From: Pomphorhynchus laevis
Taxonomy: Eukaryota; Acanthocephala; Palaeacanthocephala; Echinorhynchida; Pomphorhynchidae
Assembly (NCBI GenBank): GCA_012934845.2
Contig: WNNJ02003776.1
Span: 186,001-250,000, forward strand
Direction of reading: 5' to 3'
DNA length: 64,000 nt
Below, one piece after another: positions 20,232 through 31,699 of the stretch; the first letter of the stretch is position 1; each line of letters opens with the position of its first letter. The position numbers and the translations under genes are program-made. The notes under the pieces were generated by a model. The model had not been told where the DNA came from. It was given only the letters and a program-made list of their open reading frames with translations, and ran no database searches.

Positions 20232-20544
20232 ATTATATTTAATTTACATATAATTTTTTACATATCATATTTACATTATAATTTTAATATAATCATTTAT
20301 ATTAAATTAAATCATTTAAATTAAATTATTAAATTAAATTAATTTATTTAATTATTAAATTAAATTTATATTAAATCATTTAATTTTATTATAATCATTA
20401 TAATCATTATTTTTCTAAAAATTGTTTGACAAAGGTTTATGTATTTATTTACACTAAATGCATGTTATTCATGTGTTGGGATGTTTGATCCTAATTTGTA
20501 TTACAAGACTGATTTTTATAGCGACGTAATATTATTTCATCGCG
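20232..20544. other. AT-rich, no gene seen
   Basis: A run of ATTTAAATTAAATTA repeats (20280-20400), followed by a short less AT-rich stretch without a recognisable frame. Confidence 0.5.
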
Positions 20545-20752
20545 AATATACGAATTTCAGCCGGTTGCGGTCGAAACATTTGGTGCATACGGCCCATCAA
20601 CAAAAGCCTTCATCGCACGCCTGACCGGAATGCTGAAAAGAACAACAGGCTGTGCAAAAGCAAGTAACTATCTGATCCAGCGGCTGAGCGTAGCAAGGGA
20701 ACGCTGTTTGCGTTATGGAGGCGACGGCGGAAAAGCTATTGGTCAATTTTAA
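20545..20752 (+). pseudogene. C-terminal tail of an RLE-type LINE
   Basis: One plus frame reads FQPVAVETFGAYGPSTKAFI...YLIQRLSVARERC, ending at a TAA (20750-20752). This F-x-P-x-A-V-E-T-(F/Y)-G...QR(L/I)S-x-A motif follows the RLE nuclease in a LINE group that also left the fragments at 25623, 34583, 35905 and 40407. It is GC-richer than its flanks and truncated on the 5' side. Confidence 0.65.
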
Positions 20753-20793
20753 ATTGACTTGTGATTCTTTTGAACATTGTATTTTTGTATTAA

Positions 20794-20799
20794 TTTATT
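20794..20799 (-). promoter_or_regulatory. Possible poly(A) signal of the bHLH gene
   Basis: TTTATT on plus is AATAAA on minus, about 90 bases past the stop at 20890. AT-richness makes a chance match possible. Confidence 0.35.
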
Positions 20800-20889
20800 T
20801 CATTATTTCAGAGATACTATACCATTTCTTATTAGCAAAAAACACATTTTTGTAAATCTATATCAAATTAATTAATTTTCACATAAAAG

Positions 20890-21336
20890 CTATACACAAG
20901 TCTGAAAGTACAATGAGTTTGAAGCATAGAAGCTGCTTTGGTAATTTAAAAGGTGGTCGTTACCAGGTGTTTCAAAATAGGCTAAAACATTTGAGTTCCA
21001 GAACTTAGCTCCATTTGAAATTGCATCCGTTTGCAGCAAATTTGTCAGATAGTAAATGTAGTGTGACGCCGCTCGTAAAGTATCCAGTTTACTTAGCTTT
21101 GATCGACCTGGTCCACAAAATGGAACGCATTGTCGTAAAATATCAAAACAAGTATTTATATGCTGCACTCTACATCTCTCACGTGCATTTCTTCGCTTTA
21201 CAACAACGGGACCAGGACTTCTTTTATAAGGCAACTTTATTTTTTTCGGATCAGCATTCTCTAGTTCGTCTCTAGTGGTCAAGGAATCTGGACATTTTCG
21301 CTTTTTACAATCTTGTTGTTGCATCACCACGTTCAT
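20890..21336 (-). CDS. Achaete-scute-like bHLH transcription factor
   Basis: A 148-residue intact frame, very probably a host gene: a nuclear factor binding E-boxes (CANNTG), usually as a dimer with an E protein, in neural or precursor cell fate. Residues 47-59 are the basic region (KRRNARERCRVQ), 60-72 helix 1 (INTCFDILRQCVP), 73-80 the loop (FCGPGRSK) and 81-102 helix 2 (LSKLDTLRAASHYIYYLTNL). RRNARER and LSK-x-DTLR-A are hallmarks of the ASC family. An asparagine common after RER is cysteine here. The N-terminus has a KKRKCP patch. ASC genes are often intronless, which fits one exon. The start is the first ATG of the frame. No TATA box was recognised. A divergent Atonal or Fer-type bHLH is less likely. 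Confidence 0.8.
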   Translation of the reverse strand: MNVVMQQQDCKKRKCPDSLTTRDELENADPKKIKLPYKRSPGPVVVKRRNARERCRVQHINTCFDILRQCVPFCGPGRSKLSKLDTLRAASHYIYYLTNLLQTDAISNGAKFWNSNVLAYFETPGNDHLLNYQSSFYASNSLYFQTCV

Positions 21337-21854
21337 TTGTTTTCATTTAATTGAATTATCCAGAGAATAAAACATCAGAACGAACAAAATGCTGCTTTTT
21401 GTAATGTTGCTTTTTTGGTCATAATTACTGACCACATTACTGACGACTGACCAATGATATTAAAGCATTTATTCTGTGATCCTCCCAAATTTATGTATGT
21501 ATAGCAATCAATTAATGTAATTTAAGACAATTAAATTGTATGCATTAAAAACATATTCGCCTATTAAGCAAATATTAAGATCAGATTAGAAAATGATCTG
21601 ATTTAGAGGTTTGATCGTCTTGTTGAAGTGAAGAATGCTTAGAAGGGAAACAAATTACTGTCATTGTCCTCATCACAGAAAATAGAAAGCATTTGATAAA
21701 CATCAGTTAAACAACTATTAATGAGCTGACGTTCTAATTTGAAGTGGAGATCTGTTACGCTGATTGTGTTACTGACAATTTATGCTTTTATTTTTGGGCA
21801 CGAAACAAAAAAATTAAGCGAATGATCGAAAAATTTATGCTTTTATTTTCTGAT
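21337..21854. other. Region upstream of the bHLH gene, no gene seen
   Basis: Likely contains the promoter of the minus-strand bHLH gene. Three ACTGAC-type motifs lie within 21418-21455 (GGTCATAATTACTGACC and ACTGACGACTGACC). Their role is unknown. Confidence 0.35.
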
Positions 21855-21932
21855 ATACATTCATGCATACCACAATATAATTAAAAATAAATTTTTAATT
21901 ACGTAAACTCAGTTAGCTGATTTGATTAATTA
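21855..21932 (+). mobile_element. Naiad tip fragment
   Basis: A short piece of thumb coding (ATTCATGCATACCA) joined by deletion to the terminus ACGTAAACTCAGTTAGCTGATTTG. Confidence 0.6.
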
Positions 21933-22827
21933 TATAAAATCTTATACAGTTATAGAATACACCTAATCAGATCTGTTTGCTTATCTGATTAATTATATAA
22001 AATCTTATACAGTCCTAAAATATATACATTTTAACAGATAAGTATTACATATTCTGTAATATTATGTAATATGTATTGCATTTTAACGACAATTATTTTT
22101 GCTTATTTTTAAGCTAGTTTGATAAATTATTTATTTCTTATAAATAAGAAATAGATCAACAAAATATTATAAAAATATTTAATTATTTTTATAATTTAAA
22201 ATAATTATAATAAATAAACAAATAATTAAAAATAATTAAATTTTTAAATTATTAATAATTAAAATATTTTTGTATAAAAATTTATATATAGTATAATACA
22301 GTAATATAATATACCCAAAAGAAAATATTTAAACAAAAATATGGCTTATTATATGGCTTATAAATTATTTTTGTATAAAAAATTTATATTAATTTATAAA
22401 ATATTGTTGTGTAAAAAATTCATATGTTACCCAAAAGAAAGTATTTAAACAAAAATAAAGCTTATATCTTAAAGTATGATAATCCTTAAAATATGGCAGA
22501 ATAAAAATATGGCTTAGTCAAAATATATTTTTATTCTGTTAAAATATACTCATTTTTACAGAATAAAAATATGGCTTATACCGTATTTTTAGCAATCAAA
22601 TTTTCAATTAAAATGAACGACAATTCAAGATATATAATGAAATGCCAATATTTTACGATCGAAGTAAATATTACTTTTATTACACGTTTCTCTTTAAACG
22701 AATGAGGAACGTGTTTATTAGCTCCTCCTGATGACCTCTTTTTCTTATTGAATTGCATTATTTAAAAATTGTATTTTTTGTATTTTAGTTTTTGATCTAA
22801 TAAAAAAATTTTGTATTTTAGTTTTTG
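21933..22827. repeat. AT-rich region with dispersed short repeats
   Basis: Contains two copies of AGAAA(A/G)TATTTAAACAAAAAT about 117 bases apart (near 22320 and 22437) and several AAAATATGGCTTA copies up to 22575. No gene recognised. Confidence 0.5.
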
Positions 22828-22992
22828 AGCTAAAACACTACAATCCTCAATTAAATCTAGTAGCTGATTTATAAATATGTTAAACAACAAGGGTCCTAAG
22901 ACTGATCCCTGTGGTACTCCTGAGGTTATAGGACGATAAGACGATAGGCATTGACCTACACGAACAGCAAAAGATCTATCTTTAAGAAAATT
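22828..22992 (-). repeat. Duplicated piece of the neighbouring CR1-like RT
   Basis: Almost identical to 23963-24126 in the same orientation ([20 protein letters not shown] region, minus). A roughly 165-base internal piece of the LINE sits 1.1 kb from its source, ending where homology stops abruptly. Either a segmental duplication or a second truncated insertion. Confidence 0.8.
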
Positions 22993-23054
22993 TGCTTGTA
23001 TTTGTTCAGCGTATTTTTATTCTATTCTTTGAACTAACTGATGTGTAGCTCTTA

Positions 23055-24930
23055 TATTATATTATTATATTATTACTACAGGTCATAGCCATAAGGCTGT
23101 TTTGACCGCTCACATAAAAAAAACAAATAAATACAAGAAAAAAATCAAAAAACATCATTCAGTATATATATCAGAACCATAGGTACTGCATCAACCACCA
23201 TTCGTTCTCATTTCGAATCCAGTTCTTTATATTGGATTTAAATTCATTGATTGTATGCACCGCAACGACATCAACTGGAAGGTGATTCCAAATATTCACC
23301 GCTCGATGAGACAGTCGGAAATGACGAGGGTATTTTCCGTGCTCATGTACTACTAGTACTTTCGAGTGCCCTCTACGTCCATCCCGTTCATTGAGTTCAA
23401 CTCTATTTGCTGGAAAATTTTCATCTTTATTAACTAGTCGATACATAGCTAGAAGGTCGAAAAGAAGGAACCTTTCACGCACTGTCGGCATATTCAAACT
23501 TTTTATTCGTGCCTCATAGGGAAAATATCGTACCTGAGGACATAATTTCGTAAACCGTCGAAGTATGCGCTCTAATTGATCAAGTTCTGTACGCGTACAC
23601 GGAAAGACTACTGGCGACGCACAACACAAACGGGAGATAAATCTTTAAAGCAATTTTTGACAATATAGGTCATTCTTCTTGCTGCGTTACAAATCCTATC
23701 AGTGTTAGCACGTGTTTTCAGATTGTTTTGAACAATTATACCAAGATCCAGAATGGACTGCGTGGAAACAACAAACTCATCGCCGATAAAATATTCTTGA
23801 CTCACATTGCTATGACCTAATCTCATATGTGCACACTTTTTAATATTCAATGAAATTCCAGTGTTTAAAGACCATCGATAAACAATGTTTAGGATATTTT
23901 GAAAGTCATTTCGATCCTTGTTGGTTTTAATCAATTTCCATACCTTTACATCGTCGGCAAAAGCTAAAACACTACAATCCTCAATTAAATCTAGTAGCTG
24001 ATTTATAAATATGTTAAACAACAAGGGTCCTAAGACTGATCCCTGTGGTACTCCTGAGGTGATAGGACGATAAGACGATAGGCATTGACCTACACGAACA
24101 GCAAAGGATCTATCTTTAAGAAAATCTTGAATCCAGCTTATAATGGAGCGATTGACTTTATAAGACTCAAGGGTGGAAATTAGCATTTTGTGGGGCACCC
24201 TATCAAAATCCCGACTAAAGTCAAGAAATATTACGTCGATACAGTACCCGTTAGCAACATGTCCAACCCAATCTTAACGAGCATGTAATAAGTTTGTAAG
24301 ACATGAACGCCAAGGGCGAAATCCATGCTGTGCATTATTAAGAATTCTCAGCGAAGTCAAATGATCATATATGCGTCTGTTTAGTATGCGCTCAATCACT
24401 TTGCATACAACACTAGTTAGACTTATTGCCCTATAGTTATTCGGATCATATTTTTTACCATTTTTATAAATTGGTACTACAATCGCTTTTTTCCAGGCAG
24501 CAGGTAACTTTGAAATGCGCAAGCTCAGCTCAAATATGGAGGCTAATGGCTCAGCCAGAACAGGAGCAAGTAACTTAAGAAGTTGGGGTTGAATATCATC
24601 GGGCCTGCCGCTGATGATCTAAATAACCTAGCCAATTCAACAAAAACCTCATGTACTGTTATCGTTAAAACTGGAGAACCAATTTCTACCTGTTGTGATG
24701 CTGCATCTCCACATATGCTAGAGAAAGGATCTGGTGTCAGCTCAAAAGCGGATGCAAACAATTCTGCCATGCTGTCTGGCGATGTCACTCGAGTGTTACC
24801 ATCTCTTAAAGATGAAATAGCTGGTAGCAGAGCTCTGGATCCTTTCACATAAGCCCAATTTTTTTTTGGTTCTGTATCAATTTGTAAAGCTAATTGATCT
24901 TCAAAACTTTGCCTTTTTGTAATCTTAAGG
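23055..24930 (-). pseudogene. CR1-like LINE, RT through 3' end
   Basis: Read on minus: a pre-RT segment (24848-24543), RT start with AWKKAIVVPIYKNGKK, NYRAISLTSVVCKVIERIL, a GFRPWRSC motif (about 24340), [27 protein letters not shown] (24050), LAFADDVKVWK (motif C, FADD; about 23960) and the thumb VVFPCTRTELDQLERILRRF with the C-terminal SHRAVNIWNHLP (23300). The 3' UTR ends in a hairpin (GGTCAAAACAGCC/GGCTATGACC, 23107-23081) followed by an AAT-type tail, as in CR1-group elements. No endonuclease domain was identified, so it is 5'-truncated. It is split over several frames. Confidence 0.8.
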
Positions 24931-25254
24931 CGATTGACGCCTTAGGCGATTGACGCCATTTCTTTTTCCTGAAATGGTATAAAAATGCAAAGTTTAACAG
25001 CTATTGATACAATTCCTGATGATGAAAACATTTGTGTTTGAAAATTTGAATACACCTTCAATTTTTCTAAAATAAAATTTTGATTGCCCATCTGGTTTTC
25101 AATAAATAATTTAATAATTCTAAGATTTTATTTAATATAATATATTAATTTATAATAATTTATATTAATATAATATATTTTATATATTTTATTTAATAAT
25201 TATAAGATTTTTGATAAATTTAACTTTATTTTCATTTTTATATTAAGTTAAAAT
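24931..25254. other. AT-rich, no gene seen
   Basis: A doubled 16-17-base motif (TTAAGGCGATTGACGCC then TTAGGCGATTGACGCC) lies near 24934-24966. The rest is AT-rich. Confidence 0.45.
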
Positions 25255-25400
25255 TTAAATTTAAAATAAAAGTCAATTTTTATGAATTGACTAATAAATA
25301 ACATATAATATGTCAGAACAGGGATTAGAGTTAATCAAGATGAACTGATATATTATCAGGTTCCGGCCCATATTCCTCGACCGACTATTGGATTAATACC
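25255..25400 (-). mobile_element. Old Naiad tail fragment
   Basis: The ATGAATTGACTAATAAATAACA hairpin region and a diverged block ATTATCAGGTTCCGGCCC remain. Truncated on both sides. Confidence 0.6.
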
Positions 25401-25495
25401 ATGCATTCCAACTAATTCGAAGTCTAACATATCGCATGGCTTGACAAACTCTGCGCACCATTCATTCATCGTAACCTACGAAAATGTCCAAGCAC

Positions 25496-26240
25496 AAATA
25501 CAGATTTATTAGTTTCATAAAAATTGACTTTTATTTTAAATTTAAAGCCATTCAATGTATGCCGATCGGACGGTCGACATCCTGATTGGAGTCACCATTT
25601 TCCCTTGGCATGAAAGAAATGTTTGATGTGGGACGCCACCTGCGTAGGCACCCTCGCAGCCAGCAATGTTAGGAATGCAGCCAGAGGAGCGGGCGAAGCA
25701 GCTTCATATGTGAAAAAGCTGAAACGGCTGAAATATGCCGACTTGACCATGTCCCACATATTTTGTCCTTTTGGAGTAGAGACTTATGGATCACTGGGCT
25801 CTTCCGCTTTGGCTCTTGTTAAGGAGATGGAAAAAATATTGAAGCACGTTACTGGGGATTCAACGTGCTACTTCATACCTCCTCCAAAACGTTAGCATCG
25901 CCATCCAACGTGGAAATGCTGTCAGCATTCTGGGGACGGCTCCAACGGGCAAGAACATGGCAGGCTGATGGTATCAGCCAGTATTGCTAAAATAATGACA
26001 TTTCTCTATGTAGAAGACAAACGTTCTCCTGTATTTATCTTTTTTACATTTAAAATTGAAATCAGGCATTTAAATAAAAAAAATTAAATTTCAATTTTTT
26101 ATTTTAACTTGATTTAAATTATAAAAAATCTAAAAACAATTATTAATTTTATTATTTAATTATTAAATTTTGATTTAGCATCATTATGTTTTGTTTATTT
26201 TATAATTATATTAAATACGTAGACTCAGTAGACTGATTTG
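25496..26240 (+). mobile_element. Naiad tail split by an RLE-type LINE fragment
   Basis: Plus-oriented tail sequence at 25496-25540 resumes at about 26085 and runs to the terminus ACGTAGACTCAGTAGACTG near 26235. The intervening 540 bases are unrelated to Naiad and contain the LINE fragment at 25623. Confidence 0.7.
25623..25990 (+). pseudogene. RLE-type LINE C-terminal fragment
   Basis: The frame reads WDATCVGTLAASNVRNAARG, KKLKRLKYADL, then HIFCPFGVETYGSLGSSALA and ends in a tail whose next frame gives VSIAIQRGN. W-D-x-T-C-x-D/G-T-L-A with a downstream K-x2-KY matches the second acidic and lysine motifs of the RLE nuclease, and PFGVETYG is the conserved block that follows. It is 5'-truncated and a different family from the cysteine-cluster LINEs. 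Confidence 0.7.
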
Positions 26241-26290
26241 ATTATTCGTGTCTACAATTTTATTTCACGAAAAATGAAAAAAATTAGATA

Positions 26291-26305
26291 ATATTATCAT
26301 TAGAA
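26291..26305. repeat. Array junction repeat (ATATTATCATTAGAA), left copy
   Basis: An exact 15-base copy recurs at 29634-29648 after copy B1, and a one-mismatch copy (ATATTATTATTAGAA) at 29655-29669 before copy B2. Confidence 0.75.
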
Positions 26306-26400
26306 TAAAGTTTAAAAAAATAAAGTTTGAAAATAAAATAAAGTTCGAAACAAATAACATACATTTGAGATAAAATAACATACAAGATTAATATACACAA

Positions 26401-26448
26401 CCGACGAACTTTCAGACCGACGAACTTTCAGACAAACAAACTTTCAGA
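26401..26448 (+). repeat. 16-base tandem array in the B1 leader
   Basis: Three units of CCGACGAACTTTCAGA (third unit CAAACAAACTTTCAGA), with a partial fourth. It occupies the same place as the 17-base array of A2 but differs in sequence. Confidence 0.8.
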
Positions 26449-26542
26449 CCGACTTTGAAATTCTTAGCTGCTAATTAATAACTACTTACAATCTAAAGTA
26501 AACACACAAATTACACAATCGGAAGAGCAAGGTCCTTGCTAA

Positions 26543-29500
26543 ATGGTCCAAGGAAAAACTTCATCAATGCAACTCTGCTGCACTTGTAATGGTCCTGCAG
26601 TTCGCTGTAAGGGTTGCAAATGTGCGAAAAACAATAGGAAATACACAAATTGTCGAGTTTCTGATTGTATGAATTCTTCTAAAATGGAAATTGGTCATAC
26701 GAATCCTTACGATGGATGTTCAGATTCTGCCTCTCAGTCAACTAAAATTAATAAGGTTGCAAATAACCCTTCTATTAACTTTACAGCTACTCAATCCGTA
26801 ATGAACATACCTAAATCTCCGCTTACCGAAGTCTTATCTATGAGACAAGTTTACGACCGTGTCATCCAATGGCGTTCCAACTTATTGATGTTACCAGCGT
26901 GTAATGCTAATCGCATGGTCATCAAGATACTGACATCTTTCTATTCGTGCGTTGCAAGCAATGGGATGGACGCAAATTTTTCCTTGATAAAGGCAACAGT
27001 ATTTTCTCATTGTATTTTGCAGAGATTACAAACTTCGAGAATTGGGATAGTAAGAAAAACCTTAAAGCGCAGACTAGCACTTTGGGAATCTGGGAAAATA
27101 GGCGAACTGTACAGCGAGGCAAACTATCTGCAGAGTGAAAGATCTTTGCGGAATGACAAGAATGATATGGATTGGACTAAGCGCTATCGAAATTTAGTGA
27201 CTCGTAGACGGTTGGCAGCAAGTACGTCCATTTTGGAAGGTGAAACTCTATCCCGAATGCTATCACCCGACGAATGCATAAACGGCAAGTCCGTTAGGGA
27301 AGCACTATCTGATCTTCATCCTCAAGCAGCACCTATGATGCATAGTGCATTACTCTTCGATTACTTACCTGGAACAGTTACTCATCAAACTAGCCGAGAT
27401 TTCGTGTTGAACGATTAATGTATTATTCGTGCTTGCAAGCGAACTCAAGGTGGAGCTGGTCCATCTGGCCTAGAAGCACTCAGCTGGAGGCACATGTTAA
27501 CGAAATTTGGACAGGACTCGATAAATTTAGCACGTCCCTTGTTTCATTTGCGATAAGGCTAGCGACTGAGTCAGTGGAACCCATTCAGCTAGAAGCTTTT
27601 ACAACTTGTCGCTTAATCGCCCTACAAAAGAAATCGGGTGGCATTCGGCCGATTGGAATCGGGGACACCGCAAGACGAATCGTTAGCAAGGCAATAATAG
27701 AGATCGTTAAAAAGGATATTCAACAGGTGGCCGGGATTTCCCAGCTAGCTGCGGGACAGAAAAGAGGTATCGATCATGCTGTTCACTCACTACGTGCAAG
27801 ATATACATCAGGACGTGACATGTGTATGCTAGCCATATACGCTTCTAATGCGTTCAACTCTCTAAATCGAAATGTAGCACTGCATAACATAGAGTACCGA
27901 TGCCCCTCGTTATCACGTGTACTAAATAATATATATAGTACTCCTGCACAATTGGTTCTTGGAGATGCCAGTAGCATCTACTCAATGGAGGGTTTTACGC
28001 AAGGAGACCCCTTCACGATGCCAGGTTTCGCAATCTCGTCGCTTCCTCTTATAGCACTTATCAGTCATTCAGTCCCCAACGTTTTTCAAAAATGGTATGC
28101 CGACGACGCGAATTTTGTTGGAAAGTCGGATGAACTGAAAACGGTATGAGATTTACTGATTCACGAGGGTCCAAAATTCGGATACCATGTGAATCCAGAA
28201 AAGAGTGTACTTGTGTCGCATTTCCCGATCTCTATTCACGATATTCCCTCACCAGACATCAAAACCTCGATCAACGGAACAATGATCTTGGGTGCTCCAA
28301 TAGGGTCTGCAGAGTTTGTGGAAGAGACTATCCGGTTGAAAGCATACAAATGGACCGCACTTGTGCGGAAACTAGCAGTGGTTGCCAACATCGATCCGCA
28401 CGTTGCATACTGCGGCCTGATAAGCTCAGTCCAAATGAAATGGATATTTTCTTTACGAACAAGCAAGTGTCATGAAGAATGGTCAACGGACTTGGGATCT
28501 GCACTTAGAGATGTTCTTCTTCCCCTTTTCGCAGATTGAAATCCAAATCTAAACCAGAATTGGAAGGTGTTACTCACATCTCCTTTAAAGCTGGGAGGAC
28601 TTGGAATTGTGGACCCCACCTTTACATTGAGTCTAGAGTACGATAGCTCATTATCTCTCGCATCAACGTATGACATCGATGACCAAGCAGTAGCTCTTTA
28701 TGATATTCAAAAATCAAGATTACTAGAGATTACTTCCATACGAATGATCAGGTTGAAAGAGCGACTACATAGCGTAGCTGACAATTTCGATTCATCAGTT
28801 CACAACGCGATTTCGCATGCGATGCGATCAGGTGCATAATCGTGGTTAAGTGCATTGCCTCTATTAACCAAAAAGCACAATCTATCTTCCAATCAATTCA
28901 AAGATGCCATAGCCAGCCGTTATGGACAAGTGCCTTCAGACCTGACGATTCGTTTTTGTCACTTGCTTGTAGAAACGGGGCCTTCCTATTATTCGCCACA
29001 ACGCTATAAGGGACATATTTGCCATAGAGCTTTCTCGAGTGTGTAAGTCTGTGAACACGGAGCCGGTCCTGAGCACAGTACCTGCAAATCTAAATTTTAT
29101 GGAAAGCACAACTACACGTGACATTAGTGCCAGGCTTGATATTGTTTGTTGTGGTCTTGGTAACGATTGGTTTGAGCGGACGTTTCTAGACGTTACAGTT
29201 TTTTCGGTTTTTGCTCAGGCCAGTAGCTCTATATCTCTAGAAGCAAATTTTCAGTACAATGAACAACGAAAATTGTCTAAATACAATGAAAGAATAATGG
29301 AGGTGGAACAAGGGACATTCATTCCGTTCGTTTTATCTTCATATGGTGGATTGGGGGATCAGGCAATCAAATTACTGAAAATCCTTTCTGGTGCAATCTC
29401 TCGCCGAACGAATGCAGAATACGCCGAAACGCTCACTCGGATCAAAAGGAAAATATCCATTGAAATAGCCCGCTCCGCCTCAGCATGTTTACGAGCCCCA

Positions 29501-29602
29501 CGTTTACGCAAGAACGGTGCACTACAGTCGGACGGAATTAAGTTAAACAGCTTGAATCAGGTTTTCTCAGAAGAAATTATAGACAATGATTTGTATCGTT
29601 GA
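26543..29602 (+). pseudogene. Broken RT/RLE-like ORF of copy B1
   Basis: The same protein as in A1 and A2 but spread over about six frames. 26543-27418 carries the cysteine cluster (LCCTCNGPAVRCKGCKCAKN, with one cysteine of the second half replaced by tyrosine, KYTNC). 27418-28149 has GGAGPSGL in another frame, GIRPIGIGD, AIYASNAFN at motif A (the aspartate of D-A-x-NAFN is tyrosine here), GFTQGDPFTM and WYADD. 28189-28839 covers the thumb. 29039-29602 has STTRDISARLDIV, FLDVTVF and NEQRKLSKYNER of the nuclease. Frame changes lie near 27418, 28149 and 28539, with in-frame stops near 28839. The loss of the motif A aspartate alone would inactivate polymerisation. Confidence 0.82.
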
Positions 29603-29669
29603 ACTAATGCCCATTTGCGGGTATAATAAAAAAATATTATCATTAGAAATTATAATATTATTATTAGAA

Positions 29670-30054
29670 ATTATATCAGACCCCTTCAAATACCACGAAA
29701 ATCGCAAAAATGCAAAATATAATGAACGAATAGTGAAAGTCGAGCATGCATACTTTCATCCGCTTATATTATCGACCACAGGAGGGATGGGTCCGACAAC
29801 GAACGCTGAACTTAAACAAATATCAATTCAGATATCCACTCGCACTCATTCTTCATACAATGATTGTATACGAACCTTACGATTAAGGATATTAACCCTT
29901 ATTGCAAAGGCTGTTTCAATGTTAATAAGGATGAAACCTTACGCATGTCAGAAAGCAGACATGTCAGAAAGCAACAACCAATGATCACACAAAATCACAA
30001 ATAACGTTTTAAGTTTAATAGTGATAATAATATAAGAGCCCATTTGCGGGTAAT
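29670..30054 (+). mobile_element. CXC-RLE LINE copy B2, 5'-truncated
   Basis: The frame to the stop at 29984 starts at SDPFKYHENRKNAKYNERIV (the lysine motif of the nuclease) and runs through STTGGMG to the C-terminus. The 3' UTR has the same hairpin as B1, CCCATTTGCGGG (30039-30050). It is preceded by a near-copy of the B1 target repeat, so it is the second unit of a head-to-tail pair. Confidence 0.8.
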
Positions 30055-30439
30055 CAGTAAATTTTAATTGTCTGTTATCAATAATAAATTTTGATTTAAA
30101 AAAATTTTAAGCATTGTTTGTAACAAAACAATTTGTCACATTTTTTTAATATAAAATACGAATTATTTAAAAAGAGTAAACAAATAATTACTAATAAAAC
30201 ATAACTCATAAATAATATAAAATACGAATTATTTAAAAAAACACTCATTTGTCACATGAGTGATGAATTTATTTAAAATTATTAGTAAATTTATTTATTT
30301 TTTCTAAAAAAATAGATAATATTATTATATTTATTAAATGTGTAATAATGTATTATATATTATAAAAATAAAAATTCTAGTTAAAATAACGATAGCAACG
30401 TTTTAGTGTAGTACAGCACCATTTGTCATTAGAATATAT
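30055..30439. other. AT-rich, no gene seen
   Basis: Contains two copies of AATATAAAATACGAATTATTT (near 30149 and 30213). No gene recognised. Confidence 0.5.
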
Positions 30440-31530
30440 GCTATGCTAATGATACGTCATCATACGTCATTAGCATGTATTTAGTCCCGCATTAATGTTG
30501 GGTCAATGAATAGGTACCGAAACCTGATATCATAGCAGTTCATCATGATGATATCTAATTCTTATTCTGATACATCGTCTCTTATTTATTAGTCTATTCA
30601 TAAATTAATATAGATTTTATAAAATATTATAGCAATTATTTACTATTTATAATTATTGACTTATTTACTATTTAATTATTTAATTACTATTCACTTTTTT
30701 ATTTTAACCTGATATAAAGTATATATAATCTTATAATAATTATTTATTATTTATAATAAATACGCATAATCAGAGCGTAAAATAAATTTGTTTCTTAAAA
30801 ATTAATTGAAACTTAGATAACTGATATCATCATAAGGACAGAAAAATGGATATTTTAACTGAAGTCAGCTAGTCAGTGAGTCAATTCATACAAATTGACT
30901 TTTATTTTAAATTTCAATTTTAAATTTTAACTTGATATAAATATAAATCTGAAATAATCTTATCTAATTATTTATTATTTAAGTTTATTCTTATTCATAT
31001 AACGTATAAAATACGTAGACTCAGTTATCTGTTTGGATTATTTAAAAATACTTGAGCCTAGTATGAATAAGTGTAGGAATGATTCGATTTTCAATTTACT
31101 AAAATAATGGAAAATAATTTCAGTAAATTAATTAATAATTAATTAATAATTTGGAGCATAGCAGTTCTTTTTGATGACCTCTAATTCTAATTCGTTTACA
31201 TCGTCTGTTATTTATTAGTCAATTCATAAATATTGACTTTTATTTTAAATATAAATTATTTAAATAAATATTAAAAATAATTTATTTAAATAATTAATTT
31301 AAATAATTTTTAAATTATTCTGTTAAAATCTTATTTAAGAATTATTACTTATTTATAATCATCAATTATTATTTATTTTTAATTCAACTGTTGTAAATTT
31401 ATTTTTAATTTAATTAAGTAAACTCAGTTAGCTGATCTGACTGAGTATATTATAATATATTATAATAAATTTTAATATAATATAATATAATATTTTATAG
31501 TAAAAAATTCGTAGACTCAGCTATCTGATC
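30440..31530 (+). mobile_element. Cluster of decayed Naiad tails
   Basis: Three or four plus-oriented tails in series: 30440-30775 with a diverged pseudoknot block, 30885-31040 ending in ACGTAGACTCAGTTATCTG, 31150-31440 starting at GAGCATAGCAGTTC, and a tip at 31500-31530. Each is truncated and diverged, so these are older than the copies at 18251 or 33130. Confidence 0.65.
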
Positions 31531-31699
31531 TGATTTATTGTTTTGATTAACAAACTGCAAATATTTATATATAATTGAATTTCAAATATTTAAATATAAT
31601 CTGTTTGTATTTATAATATTGGCATGAAAAATATTTGAAAAAATTAAATGGATATAAATATTTTTTTATAAAGTAATTTTTTTATTAGAGTACTATGTA

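Larger units (their letters stand above)
26306..29633 (+). mobile_element. CXC-RLE LINE copy B1, near full-length, broken ORF
   Basis: A 3.3-kb element with target-site repeats on both sides. The 240-base leader has an AATAAAGTTTGAAA-like start, CATTTGAGATAAAATAACA shared with A2, and three 16-base units CCGACGAACTTTCAGA (26401-26448). The ORF starts at 26543. The 3' UTR has the CCCATTTGCGGG hairpin (29610-29621) and an A7 tail. Confidence 0.85.
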
